Shown here: positions 17,745-27,168 of the stretch, piece by piece
How positions within the stretch are numbered: the stretch's first letter is position 1
Layout: each line of letters opens with the position of its first letter
Assembly (NCBI RefSeq): GCF_003113895.1
Contig: NZ_BDUD01000001.1
Coordinates: 6,886,559-6,950,558 of the forward strand
Source of the DNA: Nostoc commune NIES-4072
Lineage (GTDB): Bacteria; Cyanobacteriota; Cyanobacteriia; Cyanobacteriales; Nostocaceae
DNA: 64,000 nucleotides
Direction of reading: 5' to 3'
Made by a program: the position numbers and the translations under genes
Notes under the pieces: generated by a model
The model's input: only the letters and a program-made list of their open reading frames with translations
Databases searched by the model: none
What the model was told of the DNA's origin: nothing

Positions 17745-18875
17745 ATGAATCAAATCATAATTAATGACACTACATTACGTGATGGCGAACAAGCAGCAGG
17801 TGTTGCATTCACCTTAGAAGAAAAAGTTGCGATCGCTAAATTTCTTGATGCCATTGGTATACCGGAATTAGAAGTCGGTATACCGGCAATGGGTGACGAA
17901 GAAACACGTGCGATCGCCGCAATTTCTAACTTGGGTTTACAAGCAAAACTCCTGGGCTGGAACCGTGCCGTCATCTCAGATATTAAGGCTTCTATCGCTT
18001 GCGGACTTAACCGGGTGCATATTGCCATTCCCGTCTCTGGGATTCAAATCGCCGCTAAATTCCACGGTCAATGGCGAGTCAGTTTGCAAAAACTCAAAGA
18101 CTGTATCAGCTTCGCTGTCGATCAAGGTCTTTGGGTAGCAGTCGGCGGAGAAGATTCTTCCAGAGCTGATGAAAACTTTCTCTTAGATGTAGCGCTTTAT
18201 GCCCAAGAATGGGGTGCATCCCGGTTCCGCTTCTGCGACACCGTAGGAGTTCTCGACCCTTTCAGCACCTACACCAAGGTTAAACGACTGGTTTCAGCTT
18301 TGATGATTCCCCTAGAAATCCACACCCACAATGATTTTGGTCTGGCAACAGCCAATGCCCTTGCGGGTATCAAAGCCGGAGCCTTATCAGTGAATACCAC
18401 AGTCAACGGATTAGGTGAAAGGGCGGGAAATGCAGCTTTAGAAGAAGTTGTTATGGCAATTAAACGCATCTACGGCGTTGATTTGGGCATCAACACTCCC
18501 AACTTGTTGGAACTGTCTCAACTAGTTGCAGCTGCATCAGGTGCTAGTGTACCACCCTGGAAAGCGATCGTTGGCGAAAATACCTTTGCTCACGAATCTG
18601 GCATCCATGCTCACGGAGTAATGCAAAACCCCATCACTTACGAACCATTTGCTCCTGAAGAAGTCGGTTGGGAACGACGTTTAGTAGTAGGTAAACATTC
18701 TGGACGGCATTTGGTTGCAAACTTGCTACAACAGCATGGAATTTTCTTGAACTCCCAAGAAACCCAATCTGTTTTAGACGCAGTGCGCCATCAATCGGTA
18801 CAGAAAAAACGCAGTTTGACGACAGAAGAACTATTGAATTTGGTCAGAGAACAGAGGTACTCTCATGCAACGTGA
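17745..18875 (+). CDS. nifV: Homocitrate synthase
   Basis: NifV condenses acetyl-CoA and 2-oxoglutarate to homocitrate, the organic ligand of FeMo-co. From ATG 17745 ([20 protein letters not shown]) the product has 376 residues. A GAGAGGGA ribosome site lies just upstream and favours this over the open frame 22 codons earlier. Signatures include DTTLRDGEQ, the metal-binding [23 protein letters not shown] and the [10 protein letters not shown] motif. The stop overlaps nifZ by 11 bp, so translation is probably coupled. Confidence 0.95.
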   Translation: MNQIIINDTTLRDGEQAAGVAFTLEEKVAIAKFLDAIGIPELEVGIPAMGDEETRAIAAISNLGLQAKLLGWNRAVISDIKASIACGLNRVHIAIPVSGIQIAAKFHGQWRVSLQKLKDCISFAVDQGLWVAVGGEDSSRADENFLLDVALYAQEWGASRFRFCDTVGVLDPFSTYTKVKRLVSALMIPLEIHTHNDFGLATANALAGIKAGALSVNTTVNGLGERAGNAALEEVVMAIKRIYGVDLGINTPNLLELSQLVAAASGASVPPWKAIVGENTFAHESGIHAHGVMQNPITYEPFAPEEVGWERRLVVGKHSGRHLVANLLQQHGIFLNSQETQSVLDAVRHQSVQKKRSLTTEELLNLVREQRYSHAT

Positions 18876-19152
18876 TGAATTAGAGCTAAACTTGCCACCT
18901 GCTTTTGAAATTGGTGAAAAAGTCAGAGTTCGGAAACTGCTTAAGAACGATGGTACTTTTCCTGGTAAAGAAGTTGGGCAAGTTTTAGTGAACAAAGGAG
19001 ATATCGGCTACATAGCGAGTATAGGCACATATTTGCAGACTTCCTATATATATGCTGTGCATTTCTTAGAAACAGGGTTCGTCGTCGGCTGTAAGAAAAA
19101 AGAACTAGAATCGGTTGAGGAGTCTCATGAAAGTAATGCTACGGATGAATGA
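18865..19152 (+). CDS. nifZ: Nitrogen fixation protein NifZ
   Basis: The 95-aa protein matches NifZ, which assists P-cluster maturation of the MoFe protein. The core [20 protein letters not shown], then [20 protein letters not shown] and [12 protein letters not shown] is typical. The start overlaps nifV by 11 bp, and its 3' end overlaps nifT by 26 bp, giving a tight nifV-nifZ-nifT operon. Confidence 0.93.
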   Translation: MQRDELELNLPPAFEIGEKVRVRKLLKNDGTFPGKEVGQVLVNKGDIGYIASIGTYLQTSYIYAVHFLETGFVVGCKKKELESVEESHESNATDE

Positions 19153-19330
19153 TGCCGGTACTTTAGTAGTTTACGTTGCTAAAAAAGACCTTGAAGAAGA
19201 AGTCGTCAAACAAACCGATGGAAATGATGGCAAAGTTCTCACCCTAGCAAATGGTTGGGAATTAGAATTTCGTGATTTGCCAGATACAGCAAATTTACCT
19301 CAAACTGTAGAAGCTAAACGACTCGCTTAA
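19127..19330 (+). CDS. nifT: Nitrogen fixation protein NifT
   Basis: The 67-aa product from ATG 19127 ([20 protein letters not shown]) matches NifT, including KDLEEEVV and the LTLANGWELEF strand. Its role is poorly defined and it is dispensable in some diazotrophs. GTTGAGGAG just upstream inside nifZ is a strong ribosome site and supports this start rather than the one four codons earlier. Confidence 0.92.
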   Translation: MKVMLRMNDAGTLVVYVAKKDLEEEVVKQTDGNDGKVLTLANGWELEFRDLPDTANLPQTVEAKRLA

Positions 19331-19336
19331 AAATAG

Positions 19337-19454
19337 TTAGGAGTTAAGAGTTAGGAGTTATGAATTATTAACTCTTAGCTTCTCATTCTTAACTCCTCAC
19401 TCCTAACTACTCACTCCTAACTCTTCATCCCCCACTCCTAACTTTTTATCAATC
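19337..19454. repeat. STRR array (TTAGGAGTTA/TAACTCCTCAC repeats)
   Basis: Repeats of AGTTAGG and AGTTAAG are followed by the complementary CTAACTC/CTCACTC units, so the array can fold back on itself around 19365. It fills the space between nifT and the 2Fe-2S gene and could act as a weak terminator or processing site. Confidence 0.65.
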
Positions 19455-19997
19455 ATGGGTAATAAGTATTTGACGTTATCAGAATTGAACCTTGAGGGAC
19501 AGTTACTAGGTTTTGTTGGTGGTGAACCAGGAAAATATAAATATTTGCAATTGGCAGTTCCATCTGGAAATGTGGAAATTAAATTGCCTAAAGAGTTACG
19601 CCGTTTACTAAGTTCATCCTTAGTTCCTGGACAAAAAGTTCGCGTTTGTGGTCATAGTGAGGTAGACTCACGCACAAGTAAAATAAAAATTAAAGCCTAT
19701 CGGGTGATACCAATTGATGCATGTCCAAAGCAAGATTTACCACCTCAAATGAAAGCGAGGATTATGGTATGTCAAAAGGGCGGTTGCCTCAAACGTGGTG
19801 GTAAAGGTTTATTATCAGAGTTAGAAAAAACTTTGTGCGATCGCGGTTTGTTAGACAAAGTTACCATTGAACATACGAGTTGTCAAAAATGCTGTAGCAG
19901 CGCTCCCAACTGTGTTTTACACCTTGGTAAAAAGAAATACAAGAATATTCATCCAGAAGCGATCGCATCTTTGCTAGAAAGTCACTTAACAGAGTAA
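19455..19997 (+). CDS. Protein with C-terminal thioredoxin-like 2Fe-2S ferredoxin domain
   Basis: The 180-aa protein has an N-terminal region of about 95 residues without a clear family (LEGQLLGFVGGEPGKYKYLQ...RVCGHSEVDSRTSK). The C-terminal domain starts at KARIMVCQKGGC and includes HTSCQKCCSSAPNC, giving the four-cysteine pattern of thioredoxin-fold 2Fe-2S ferredoxins. It lies 124 bp after nifT on the same strand and may supply electrons or sense redox state in the nif context. That role is inference from position. Confidence 0.75.
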   Translation: MGNKYLTLSELNLEGQLLGFVGGEPGKYKYLQLAVPSGNVEIKLPKELRRLLSSSLVPGQKVRVCGHSEVDSRTSKIKIKAYRVIPIDACPKQDLPPQMKARIMVCQKGGCLKRGGKGLLSELEKTLCDRGLLDKVTIEHTSCQKCCSSAPNCVLHLGKKKYKNIHPEAIASLLESHLTE

Positions 19998-20156
19998 TAA
20001 TCTCTTAAAATAATACGCAACTTTGTAGGGGTAAAATATTTACCCCTATTTGTTGATAAAGAAGAATAACCAGCCACATCACCATCTTCCACCACATAAC
20101 TTTAATCAGCTACAGCTATATTAAGATAAAAATAACTCTGCATTCTCGTAGCTGTT

Positions 20157-20738
20157 ATGAGCCTTACCACTGCTAAACGCTTTACTATAGCTGAATATCA
20201 CCGTCTAGTTGAACTCGGCTTCTTTGAGGAGAATGAGCGAGTTGAGCTAATTAAGGGTGAAATAATCCAGATGGCAGCAAAAGGCACACCGCACTCTGTT
20301 TGTGAAACACGCCTAGAACGAGAATTATATAAGCTAGTAGGCGATCGCGCAACCCTGCGAGGGCAACAACCAATTACTTTGTCTAACAACAGTGAGCCTG
20401 AACCAGATAGAGTAATTGCAATAAATAGAGATGATGACTATCTAGCAAATCATCCCAGCCCATCTGATATTTTACTCTTAATTGAGATTGCCGATTCATC
20501 CTTAAAATATGATCAAGAGGAAAAGCTAGCTATTTATGCAGAAGCAGGTATCTCTGATTATTGGATATTTAATTTAGTAGATCATTATCTGGAGTGCTAC
20601 AGCGAACCTTATCAAACTTTGCAAGTTAAATTTGGTTATCGCCGCAAGTTTATTTATCTGCCAAACGAATCAGTTAAGCTGCCCTGTTTTCCTGATTTAG
20701 TTGTGGATTTATTTAAGGTGTTTCCAGTTAATTTATAA
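20157..20738 (+). CDS. Uma2 family (DUF820) putative restriction endonuclease
   Basis: The 193-aa protein has the Uma2 pattern FTIAEYHRLVELGFFEENER, EPEPDRVIAINRDDDYLANH, DILLLIEIADSSLKYDQEEK and ISDYWIFNLVDHYLECYSEP. Acidic and lysine residues of the PD-(D/E)XK-like core are present. It stands alone, convergent with the downstream toxin-antitoxin pair. Confidence 0.88.
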   Translation: MSLTTAKRFTIAEYHRLVELGFFEENERVELIKGEIIQMAAKGTPHSVCETRLERELYKLVGDRATLRGQQPITLSNNSEPEPDRVIAINRDDDYLANHPSPSDILLLIEIADSSLKYDQEEKLAIYAEAGISDYWIFNLVDHYLECYSEPYQTLQVKFGYRRKFIYLPNESVKLPCFPDLVVDLFKVFPVNL

Positions 20739-20800
20739 AAGGCTATGTTTAACGGCAAGCTACTGCGTGTATCGTCTACCTCAATTATAGGGTGTAGCTT

Positions 20801-21229
20801 CTATCTGCTGGAGACTTCCCAAGGATTAATAATAGAAATACCACACCCTTCAAAGTCAGAGAAATTGCGTGTTGCTATGGTTGCTGTATGGGTGTAACAA
20901 ATAGCTGCAATCTGAGCATCAGATTGGGAAATAGGAGTACCATTGTGTCTTCTTTGAGACGCAATATTAGCAAAAGCTACAGCAGCAGCTTGATCAAAAG
21001 GAAGAACACGCCCAGCGAAATCTTCTGAGAACATCAGTTGTGCTGCTTGACTAAGTTCTTCTCGTCGTTTTCCCACAGGGAGTAAAGCGATACCATAGAG
21101 AATTTCTGCTTGAGTGATTGTTGTGGTAAACAGACTCATTAACGATTGTTGAGCAGCCCAACTACGAACTAGTTCAGCCTTTTTAGGCTTCATTAATTCT
21201 GACAACACATTTGTATCAAGAATAATCAT
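20801..21229 (-). CDS. PIN-domain toxin of FitB/VapC type
   Basis: The 142-aa protein starts MIILDTNVLSELMKP and keeps the acidic residues of PIN-domain ribonucleases: Asp5, Glu in TQAEILYG, and Asp in SQSDAQIAA. The C-terminal TRNFSDFEGCGISIINPW is typical of FitB-like VapC toxins, Mg2+-dependent RNases. It overlaps the upstream antitoxin by 4 bp, so the two are translationally coupled. Confidence 0.9.
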   Translation of the reverse strand: MIILDTNVLSELMKPKKAELVRSWAAQQSLMSLFTTTITQAEILYGIALLPVGKRREELSQAAQLMFSEDFAGRVLPFDQAAAVAFANIASQRRHNGTPISQSDAQIAAICYTHTATIATRNFSDFEGCGISIINPWEVSSR

Positions 21230-21480
21230 TCTTCAAACGTTGATACGGTGCGAATAGGTTCTCTAGGAATTTCTGGTAATTCAAAGTCTCCCAAATTTGC
21301 AAAACGCTGCTCAATCATATTAGCTAAGTTTAAGGGCTGTTCGTGATTTTCTATTAGAGCCATACGAAGAATTTCTTTAGCTTCTTCTTCGAGAGAACGA
21401 CCAGATTTTTCTGCTCGTTCTTGTAGACGATATTTGATGTCATCATCAAGATTAGATATAGTGATTTTATTCATAATCAA
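21226..21480 (-). CDS. FitA/VapB-type antitoxin (ribbon-helix-helix)
   Basis: The 84-aa protein has an N-terminal RHH fold, KITISNLDDDIKYRLQERAE then GRSLEEEAKEILRMAL, followed by an acidic C-terminal tail (ELPEIPREPIRTVSTFEE) that would wrap the toxin. It precedes and overlaps the PIN toxin and probably autoregulates the operon. The start may be the ATG at 21480 or 21474. Confidence 0.88.
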   Translation of the reverse strand: MIMNKITISNLDDDIKYRLQERAEKSGRSLEEEAKEILRMALIENHEQPLNLANMIEQRFANLGDFELPEIPREPIRTVSTFEE

Positions 21481-21615
21481 TCGATAGCATTTTTATGTCA
21501 AGCCTATTATAGCGAGTATACGTGCTATAATGATTTTTTATATTCAATAAAATTGAGTATTATTGCTAGTTTACCTGTAATACTGATATTAGTATTCTCT
21601 TAATCTGAAGTTAGA

Positions 21616-21792
21616 GGAAGTTTATTCATATTTGATGAGCAAGGTAATAGATTTCCCACTCCAGAAGAACTTGCACAACAGGAAAGTATTCGTGCTGAAC
21701 AGGAATGATCGCAACGCGAATTAGCAGAACCTCTGTTACAGCATTACCGCGAAGCTTTGGCGAATTGCCTGAGTAATATCCATGTGTCATAA
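21616..21792 (+). pseudogene. Uma2 endonuclease, C-terminal remnant
   Basis: The frame reads GSLFIFDEQGNRFPTPEELA, then QQESIRAEQE, an in-frame TGA at 21706, and continues as SQRELAEPLLQHYREALANC to TAA 21790. The EQGNRFPTPEELAQQE...RAEQE pattern is the C-terminal coiled tail of many cyanobacterial Uma2 proteins. The catalytic domain is missing. It lies between the toxin-antitoxin pair and the HEPN gene. Confidence 0.6.
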
Positions 21793-21831
21793 TACTCTAA
21801 AGTAAAGTACATCCAGTAAAATATTAATAAT

Positions 21832-22488
21832 ATGACAGTCACCAGCGAGGAACTGGGAAAATTACTAGATGGGATTGCCAATAATCTCGTACATGCATCC
21901 ATACATAATCGCTTGCATACAAACCTATGTAAAGCAAGCGAAGAATATAATTATGAAATGAATCATTCTCCTGTATTTTGGCAACTGACAATTAATGCTC
22001 ATGCCACAACTACAATCCTTATGTTATGTAGAGTATATGATACTCACAAAGATAGTTTAAATCTTAAAAAACTACTTAATATTATTTCAGCAAATTCTAA
22101 ATTATTTGAGAAAGATAATTTTTGTGAAAGAATCAAAGACAGACAATTTATAGATGAATTATCTCAAATACCAAGAGTGCCAGATCATAAAATTATTACA
22201 CGAGATATAGAATATGTCAGCGAAGAAACTAATCCTCTTGTTAAAAAATTAAGTGAGTTTAGAGATAAACAGGTTGCCCACACAGATAGACGGTCTATTC
22301 TTGACGCTAGCCTGAATATTAATACTGTTTTATGGGGAGAAGTAGAAGAGCTTCTTTCAAGAGGGATAGAAATTTTTAATACCTATGAAGGACTCTTTAG
22401 AGCTTCGTCATGGGTTTCATATATGCCTGGTGAAGAAGATTACCAGAGAGTTTTGAAGTCTGTAAGACAGACAAATATAATGAGGTAG
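21832..22488 (+). CDS. AbiU2-like HEPN protein (possible abortive-infection RNase)
   Basis: The 218-aa, all-helical protein resembles AbiU2-type HEPN proteins. The key motif is R144-x5-H150 in FRDKQVAHTDRR, fitting the RX4-6H active site of HEPN ribonucleases. The N-terminal half (FWQLTINAHATTTILMLCRVY) fits the helix bundle seen in this group. Low GC and its place among a toxin pair and Uma2 genes suggest a defence role. The family call is from motif and fold pattern only. Confidence 0.6.
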   Translation: MTVTSEELGKLLDGIANNLVHASIHNRLHTNLCKASEEYNYEMNHSPVFWQLTINAHATTTILMLCRVYDTHKDSLNLKKLLNIISANSKLFEKDNFCERIKDRQFIDELSQIPRVPDHKIITRDIEYVSEETNPLVKKLSEFRDKQVAHTDRRSILDASLNINTVLWGEVEELLSRGIEIFNTYEGLFRASSWVSYMPGEEDYQRVLKSVRQTNIMR

Positions 22489-22589
22489 ATGATGCTATCT
22501 TAACAAACTTAATGAAATAATTTTTCAAGAAGATAATTTAATTATTACCGAAGCAAGCTGATCAGGAACTTGGAATATTACCCTCTTAA

Positions 22590-23972
22590 TCAAATCAATG
22601 CTTCCAATGCGTGCTGTAAATCATTCGTTACATCAGCAACAGCTTGTCTAGCAGCTAAACGATTTTCCTTATACGCCGAATAATGCTCAGAAACAGATAT
22701 GGGTTCACCCACAGTAATTTTTACCTTTTGCTTCCCCAATTGTGGACGCTGTACACCTTTATCGCCTTTTATTTTAGCAATCATTTTCCATAAAATTAAA
22801 GTTGTCTCAGCAAACCTTTCTACCGTCGGTTTCTCACGAATATAATTACCAGAAACAGCCACAAAACTTTCTACTAAACGCATGTGCCACATCCGCGCAT
22901 TCGATTCTTCAGCCACGCGATCGCCTAAAGCTCTTTCAACAGAAGATACTCCTTTTACATCCTTAAAATCTTCTCTAAATATATAATTCCATCCAGCTTG
23001 TTCTACCCGCCGACATCGGTCGCTTAAAGTACCTTTTGACTGCAAATCAAAATACTGTTCTGAGATTAGTAGTGCTGCATTCAACAAAGCTTGCAAACGA
23101 ACTGCTAACGCTTCATTTCTATCTTCAATTTCTCCTCCTAATGTTTTGATATCTGCCAGCTTTAGATGATAAAATCGCGTGTAAAATTTTTCCATTAACG
23201 AAAGTAAATGTTCTGCCAAAGTCAACAACCGGGGATAAAGCGACTCTATAGAAGCGTTTTTTGCTTCATTCACAGGTAAACCACTAGCCGCTTCCATTTC
23301 ACTTAAAAGATTAGCGATCGCATCCCAAGGAGCATCAACGTAACTATATTTAATCCCAACTGGTACAATTAGAACCTGTTGGTCGCGTCCAGCTTTGTGC
23401 AAATCTTCAGCACACCAAAAGCCTAATTGGGCAATACCAGGTTCTAGGGGGCTAATATTCTCTGATAAACCATTGGTTGCACCCTCTGGCGCAGCCGCCA
23501 TCGGAAATTGTCCATTGGCGAACAAGTCACGCGCCGAACGTAACCCCGTCCAATCAGCCTTACCTCGCTGAATCGGAGTCCCACCTAAACGAGAAGCAAT
23601 CCAGCCGACGTAGGAACCTGCCCATAGAGGAATGCCGCGATCGTAGATAAAATGAGCGTGAATCGGAGATTGTAGCGCTGTACCTTGCGATCGTGCTACC
23701 TTTGGCACGAGTTGAGACAGCAAGTAAGCCAAACAAAACGGATCGTCTGTTTTTGGATGGCGAAATGCCAGCATAAAACGGATCTTACCCTCCTGAAACT
23801 GGCGATAAAGATCCACCAGCACCTCTACGTTGTCTGCTTCAATCTGGGTAATAGGTGTTTGCCAGTTTATCCAACTAGGTAGCAACAGATGGACAAATCG
23901 TAGAAATAAGGGGTTAAACGCCGGAGGAATAAATTCTAAGGGTGGCTGTGCTTGATAAATTACATCTGCCAA
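22590..23972 (-). CDS. PlsC-like glycerol-phosphate acyltransferase family protein
   Basis: The 460-aa protein has the acyltransferase HX4D motif in LAFRHPKTDDPF (near residue 70) and the second block FPMAAAPEGATNGLSENISP, both typical of the LPLAT/PlsC superfamily. The C-terminal 200 residues are helical and specific to a cyanobacterial subgroup (AEESNARMWHMRLVESFVAV). It may acylate lysophosphatidate or another lipid acceptor, but the substrate is unknown. Confidence 0.75.
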   Translation of the reverse strand: MADVIYQAQPPLEFIPPAFNPLFLRFVHLLLPSWINWQTPITQIEADNVEVLVDLYRQFQEGKIRFMLAFRHPKTDDPFCLAYLLSQLVPKVARSQGTALQSPIHAHFIYDRGIPLWAGSYVGWIASRLGGTPIQRGKADWTGLRSARDLFANGQFPMAAAPEGATNGLSENISPLEPGIAQLGFWCAEDLHKAGRDQQVLIVPVGIKYSYVDAPWDAIANLLSEMEAASGLPVNEAKNASIESLYPRLLTLAEHLLSLMEKFYTRFYHLKLADIKTLGGEIEDRNEALAVRLQALLNAALLISEQYFDLQSKGTLSDRCRRVEQAGWNYIFREDFKDVKGVSSVERALGDRVAEESNARMWHMRLVESFVAVSGNYIREKPTVERFAETTLILWKMIAKIKGDKGVQRPQLGKQKVKITVGEPISVSEHYSAYKENRLAARQAVADVTNDLQHALEALI

Positions 23973-24035
23973 AGTAGTTTCTCCTAAAGATTCCCTGATT
24001 TTAATCGCCTGATGGTTATATCTTTTAAGATATCC

Positions 24036-24150
24036 TAACGGCTGTAATATGCCCTAAGTAATGAAGTTGAGATAAAACCTGCCTCTTACGCTGTGCTTGG
24101 CGCATTATTCAAGTTAAAAAAATAGGATACCTTTTTAGTCTACGCAGATT
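24036..24150. repeat. Direct repeat copy A flanking a Uma2 gene
   Basis: The block begins TAACGGCTGTAATATGCC and ends with AGGATACCTTTTTAGT at 24124-24139. A related block with the same beginning and end lies at 24866-24963. The two copies flank the Uma2 gene at 24247-24816 in the same orientation. Confidence 0.55.
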
Positions 24151-24246
24151 ATTTTAATGAAGCATACTTACGCAGACTTATAAAGTATTTTATGTTGCAA
24201 TGAAAAATGTTGGCAGATAGTGGAAATTTAACAGCACTTGCAAATC

Positions 24247-24816
24247 TTAATAACAGGATAGACTCAAGCTAAATCCTGGCAATACACCTTCACCCGATAA
24301 TTGTGTGGGCAGATTTCGCACTTCCACATCTTGTTTTTGGCGATAAACTTCCACTTGCTGCTGTTGAGGGTTAATTAACCATGCTAATTGCACGCCAGCA
24401 TCTATATATTCTTGCATTTTGGAACGCAACATTTCCAAATCATCTGTTGCTGACCTTAATTCAATGACAAAATCGGGTGCAATGGGGGGAAATTTGCGTC
24501 TTTGTTCAGGCGTAAGTGCTTGCCAACGTTCTCGTTGAATCCAAGCAGCATCTGGGGAACGGTCAGCACCATTAGGTAATTTGAATATAGTAGAAGAACT
24601 GAAAGTGTAACCCAGTCCAGTTTGCCGATTCCAGATTCCCAAATCAATAATTAAATCTGCTTCTCGATTGCCGCTTTCACCTCCAACAGGGGACATGATG
24701 ATTAATTCTCCCTTGGCAGTGCGTTCAAATTTCAATTCGCGGTTATTTTGACATAAGTGATAAAATTGTTCGTCACTCAGGTGAACGGTGTCTAGTTTTA
24801 ATGTCAAAAGACTCAT
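24247..24816 (-). CDS. Uma2 family (DUF820) putative restriction endonuclease
   Basis: The 189-aa protein contains GADRSPDAAWIQRERWQAL, PDFVIELRSATDDLEMLRSK and GVQLAWLINPQQQQVEVYR, the standard Uma2 pattern with the PD...E.R core. Direct repeats at 24036 and 24866 bracket the gene, suggesting that it arrived as a unit. Confidence 0.88.
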   Translation of the reverse strand: MSLLTLKLDTVHLSDEQFYHLCQNNRELKFERTAKGELIIMSPVGGESGNREADLIIDLGIWNRQTGLGYTFSSSTIFKLPNGADRSPDAAWIQRERWQALTPEQRRKFPPIAPDFVIELRSATDDLEMLRSKMQEYIDAGVQLAWLINPQQQQVEVYRQKQDVEVRNLPTQLSGEGVLPGFSLSLSCY

Positions 24817-24865
24817 AACCTAGACCTAGATTAAATAGTTGCAAAGATTATATCATGCCACATCT

Positions 24866-24963
24866 TAACGGCTGTAAGATGCCGATGCCTGCGGCGGGCA
24901 AAGCCATCGCACACCATGCAAGTTCAAAAACCAGGATACCTTTTTAGTTTGCCCAGGCAGATT
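24866..24963. repeat. Direct repeat copy B flanking a Uma2 gene
   Basis: This copy begins TAACGGCTGTAAGATGCC and carries CAAGTTCAAAAACCAGGATA followed by CCTTTTTAGTTTGC, close to copy A at 24036-24150. The middle parts differ. Confidence 0.55.
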
Positions 24964-25040
24964 TTGAGTTTGTGTGGCTGCGATTTGTAATCGCCAGGTG
25001 GTTTATAAACAAATTAGAGATTCTGGAAAGGGAATAAACG

Positions 25041-26855
25041 ATGCGACTTTCACAAATGTTATTTGTTACACTGCGGGATGATCCGGCTGATGCTGAGATT
25101 CCTAGCCATAAATTATTACTCCGTGCAGGCTACATTCGTCGCATCGGTAGTGGTCTTTATGCTTATTTGCCTTTGATGTGGAGGGTACTGCAAAAAGTTT
25201 CCCAAATTGTGCGGGAAGAAATGAACGCTACAGGCGCACAAGAATGTCTTCTACCACAATTACAACCTGCTGATTTATGGAAAGAATCGGAACGCTGGGA
25301 CACTTACACCAAAGCTGAGGGGATCATGTTTTCCCTAATTGACCGCCGTGAGCAACAATTAGGATTAGGCCCAACTCATGAAGAAGTAATCACAGCGATC
25401 GCTCGTGATATGATTCGCTCTTATCGTCAGCTACCACTAAATCTCTACCAAATTCAAACCAAATTCCGCGATGAAATTCGTCCCCGCTTTGGTTTAATGC
25501 GCGGACGGGAGTTTATCATGAAGGATGCCTATTCCTTCCATGCCGATGAAGCCAGCCTCAAAGAAACGTACCAGGATATGTATAAAGCGTACAGCAATAT
25601 CCTACGCCGTTCTGGTTTAGCTTTTCGGGCAGTGGAAGCTGATTCTGGTGCAATTGGTGGTTCTGGTTCTACAGAATTTATGGTTTTGGCAGAAGCTGGT
25701 GAAGATGAAGTTCTCTATACTGAGGATGGTAAATACGCCGCTAACGTAGAAAAAGCTGTTTCTTTACCAATTGATGCCGAAACCTCACGGTTTACAACCT
25801 ACGAGAAACGCGATACACCTGGAACAGAAACGATTGAAAAGGTCTGTCAACTTCTCAACTGTTCTCCGACTCAATTAGTGAAAAATGTCCTTTATCAGAC
25901 AGTTTATGATAATGGTATAACGGTGTTAGTTTTGGTGAGCATCCGAGGCGATCAGGAAGTTAATGAAGTCAAATTGCAAAATGAATTGACTAAATTAGCT
26001 CCTGAATATAGCGCTAAAACTATTATTAGTTTGAATGTACCAAATGTAGAAGCCCAGCAAGCATGGACAGCTAAATCTCTACCTTTAGGCTACATTGCGC
26101 CAGATATCGCAGATGAGTATATTAACGCCAATAAACAGATCCACCCCAAGTTTTTGCGCTTAGTGGATCAAACAGCCGTTGATTTAAAAAACTTTGTTAC
26201 AGGTGCGAATGAAGCTGGTTATCACGTAGTTGGTGCTAATTGGGGTGAGCAATTTGCAGTACCAAGGCAAATAGTAGATATACGGAAAGCAAGACCAGGC
26301 GATCGCGCCATCCATAACTCAGAACAAATCCTACAAAGCGCCCGTGGAATTGAAGCAGGTCACATCTTCCAATTAGGTACTAAATATTCCCAAGCGATGG
26401 GAGCAACTTATACCAATGAACAGGGTGAAGAAAAGCCGCTATTGATGGGTTGTTTTGGTGTAGGTGTATCACGATTAGCACAAGCTGCCGTAGAGCAATC
26501 TTACGATAAAGATGGGATTATTTGGCCAGTTGCGATCGCACCTTATCACGCGATCATCACAATTCCCAACATAAAGGATGCTCAACAAATCGAAATCGCC
26601 CAAAAACTTTACACAGAACTAAATCAAGCGGGAATTGAAACCCTACTAGATGACCGCGACGAACGAGCTGGAGTGAAATTTAAAGATGCTGACTTGATAG
26701 GCATACCTTATCGAATTGTAACCGGGCGAGCGATCGCTAATGGCAAAGTCGAAGTTGTAGAAAGAGCAACCCGCAACTCTCAAGAAATTGTCATAGAGGA
26801 AGTTACAACCACACTTCATAAGTGGATTACCGCCGCCATTCAGGTAAAAAATTAA
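25041..26855 (+). CDS. proS: Prolyl-tRNA synthetase
   Basis: The 604-aa class II synthetase charges tRNA-Pro. Motif 1 region [20 protein letters not shown], motif 2 [19 protein letters not shown] and motif 3 [17 protein letters not shown] are present. The YbaK-like editing insertion lies between motifs 2 and 3 (about residues 240-390), as in bacterial-type ProRS. The C-terminal anticodon domain ends near VATTLHKWI. Length is normal. A GGAAAGGGAATAAACG leader gives a usable ribosome site. Confidence 0.97.
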   Translation: MRLSQMLFVTLRDDPADAEIPSHKLLLRAGYIRRIGSGLYAYLPLMWRVLQKVSQIVREEMNATGAQECLLPQLQPADLWKESERWDTYTKAEGIMFSLIDRREQQLGLGPTHEEVITAIARDMIRSYRQLPLNLYQIQTKFRDEIRPRFGLMRGREFIMKDAYSFHADEASLKETYQDMYKAYSNILRRSGLAFRAVEADSGAIGGSGSTEFMVLAEAGEDEVLYTEDGKYAANVEKAVSLPIDAETSRFTTYEKRDTPGTETIEKVCQLLNCSPTQLVKNVLYQTVYDNGITVLVLVSIRGDQEVNEVKLQNELTKLAPEYSAKTIISLNVPNVEAQQAWTAKSLPLGYIAPDIADEYINANKQIHPKFLRLVDQTAVDLKNFVTGANEAGYHVVGANWGEQFAVPRQIVDIRKARPGDRAIHNSEQILQSARGIEAGHIFQLGTKYSQAMGATYTNEQGEEKPLLMGCFGVGVSRLAQAAVEQSYDKDGIIWPVAIAPYHAIITIPNIKDAQQIEIAQKLYTELNQAGIETLLDDRDERAGVKFKDADLIGIPYRIVTGRAIANGKVEVVERATRNSQEIVIEEVTTTLHKWITAAIQVKN

Positions 26856-27168
26856 ACTTCAACATTTACGCAGAGGAATCAATACTTTACTTTGCGTTCC
26901 TCTGCGTTTTACTCAGCGTTCCTCTGCGTTGTAAATTTAATCTTCAATCATCTCCAAAAAGAATGAGATTTACATAATTTGGCAGGTGACGAATTAGAAA
27001 TAGAAATTCTAAAATTGAATCAGGGACTTGCAAAATTAAAAATAATCGCCTTTTGAGGCAAAAAGTCTCCTCCAGGTAGTGGGAAACTCTTCAGTTATAA
27101 GTATCGTCCTTAACCAGGCTGCTCCTCAATAACTACTATATCAGCCCTCAGTCAGGAAGGTTTTGAAC
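26856..27168. other. Spacer with GCGTTCCTCTGCGTT repeats
   Basis: After proS, ACGCAGAGG (26871) is followed by two copies of GCGTTCCTCTGCGTT near 26893 and 26917, so the block can form hairpins and may act as a terminator. This repeat type is common in Nostoc spacers. The rest holds no gene I can support. Confidence 0.5.

Noticed and set aside
17855..17896. Two GGTATACC palindromes in nifV identical to the nifD border palindrome
   Set aside because: They encode conserved NifV residues ([10 protein letters not shown]) and have no element next to them. The shared 8-mer is coincidence.
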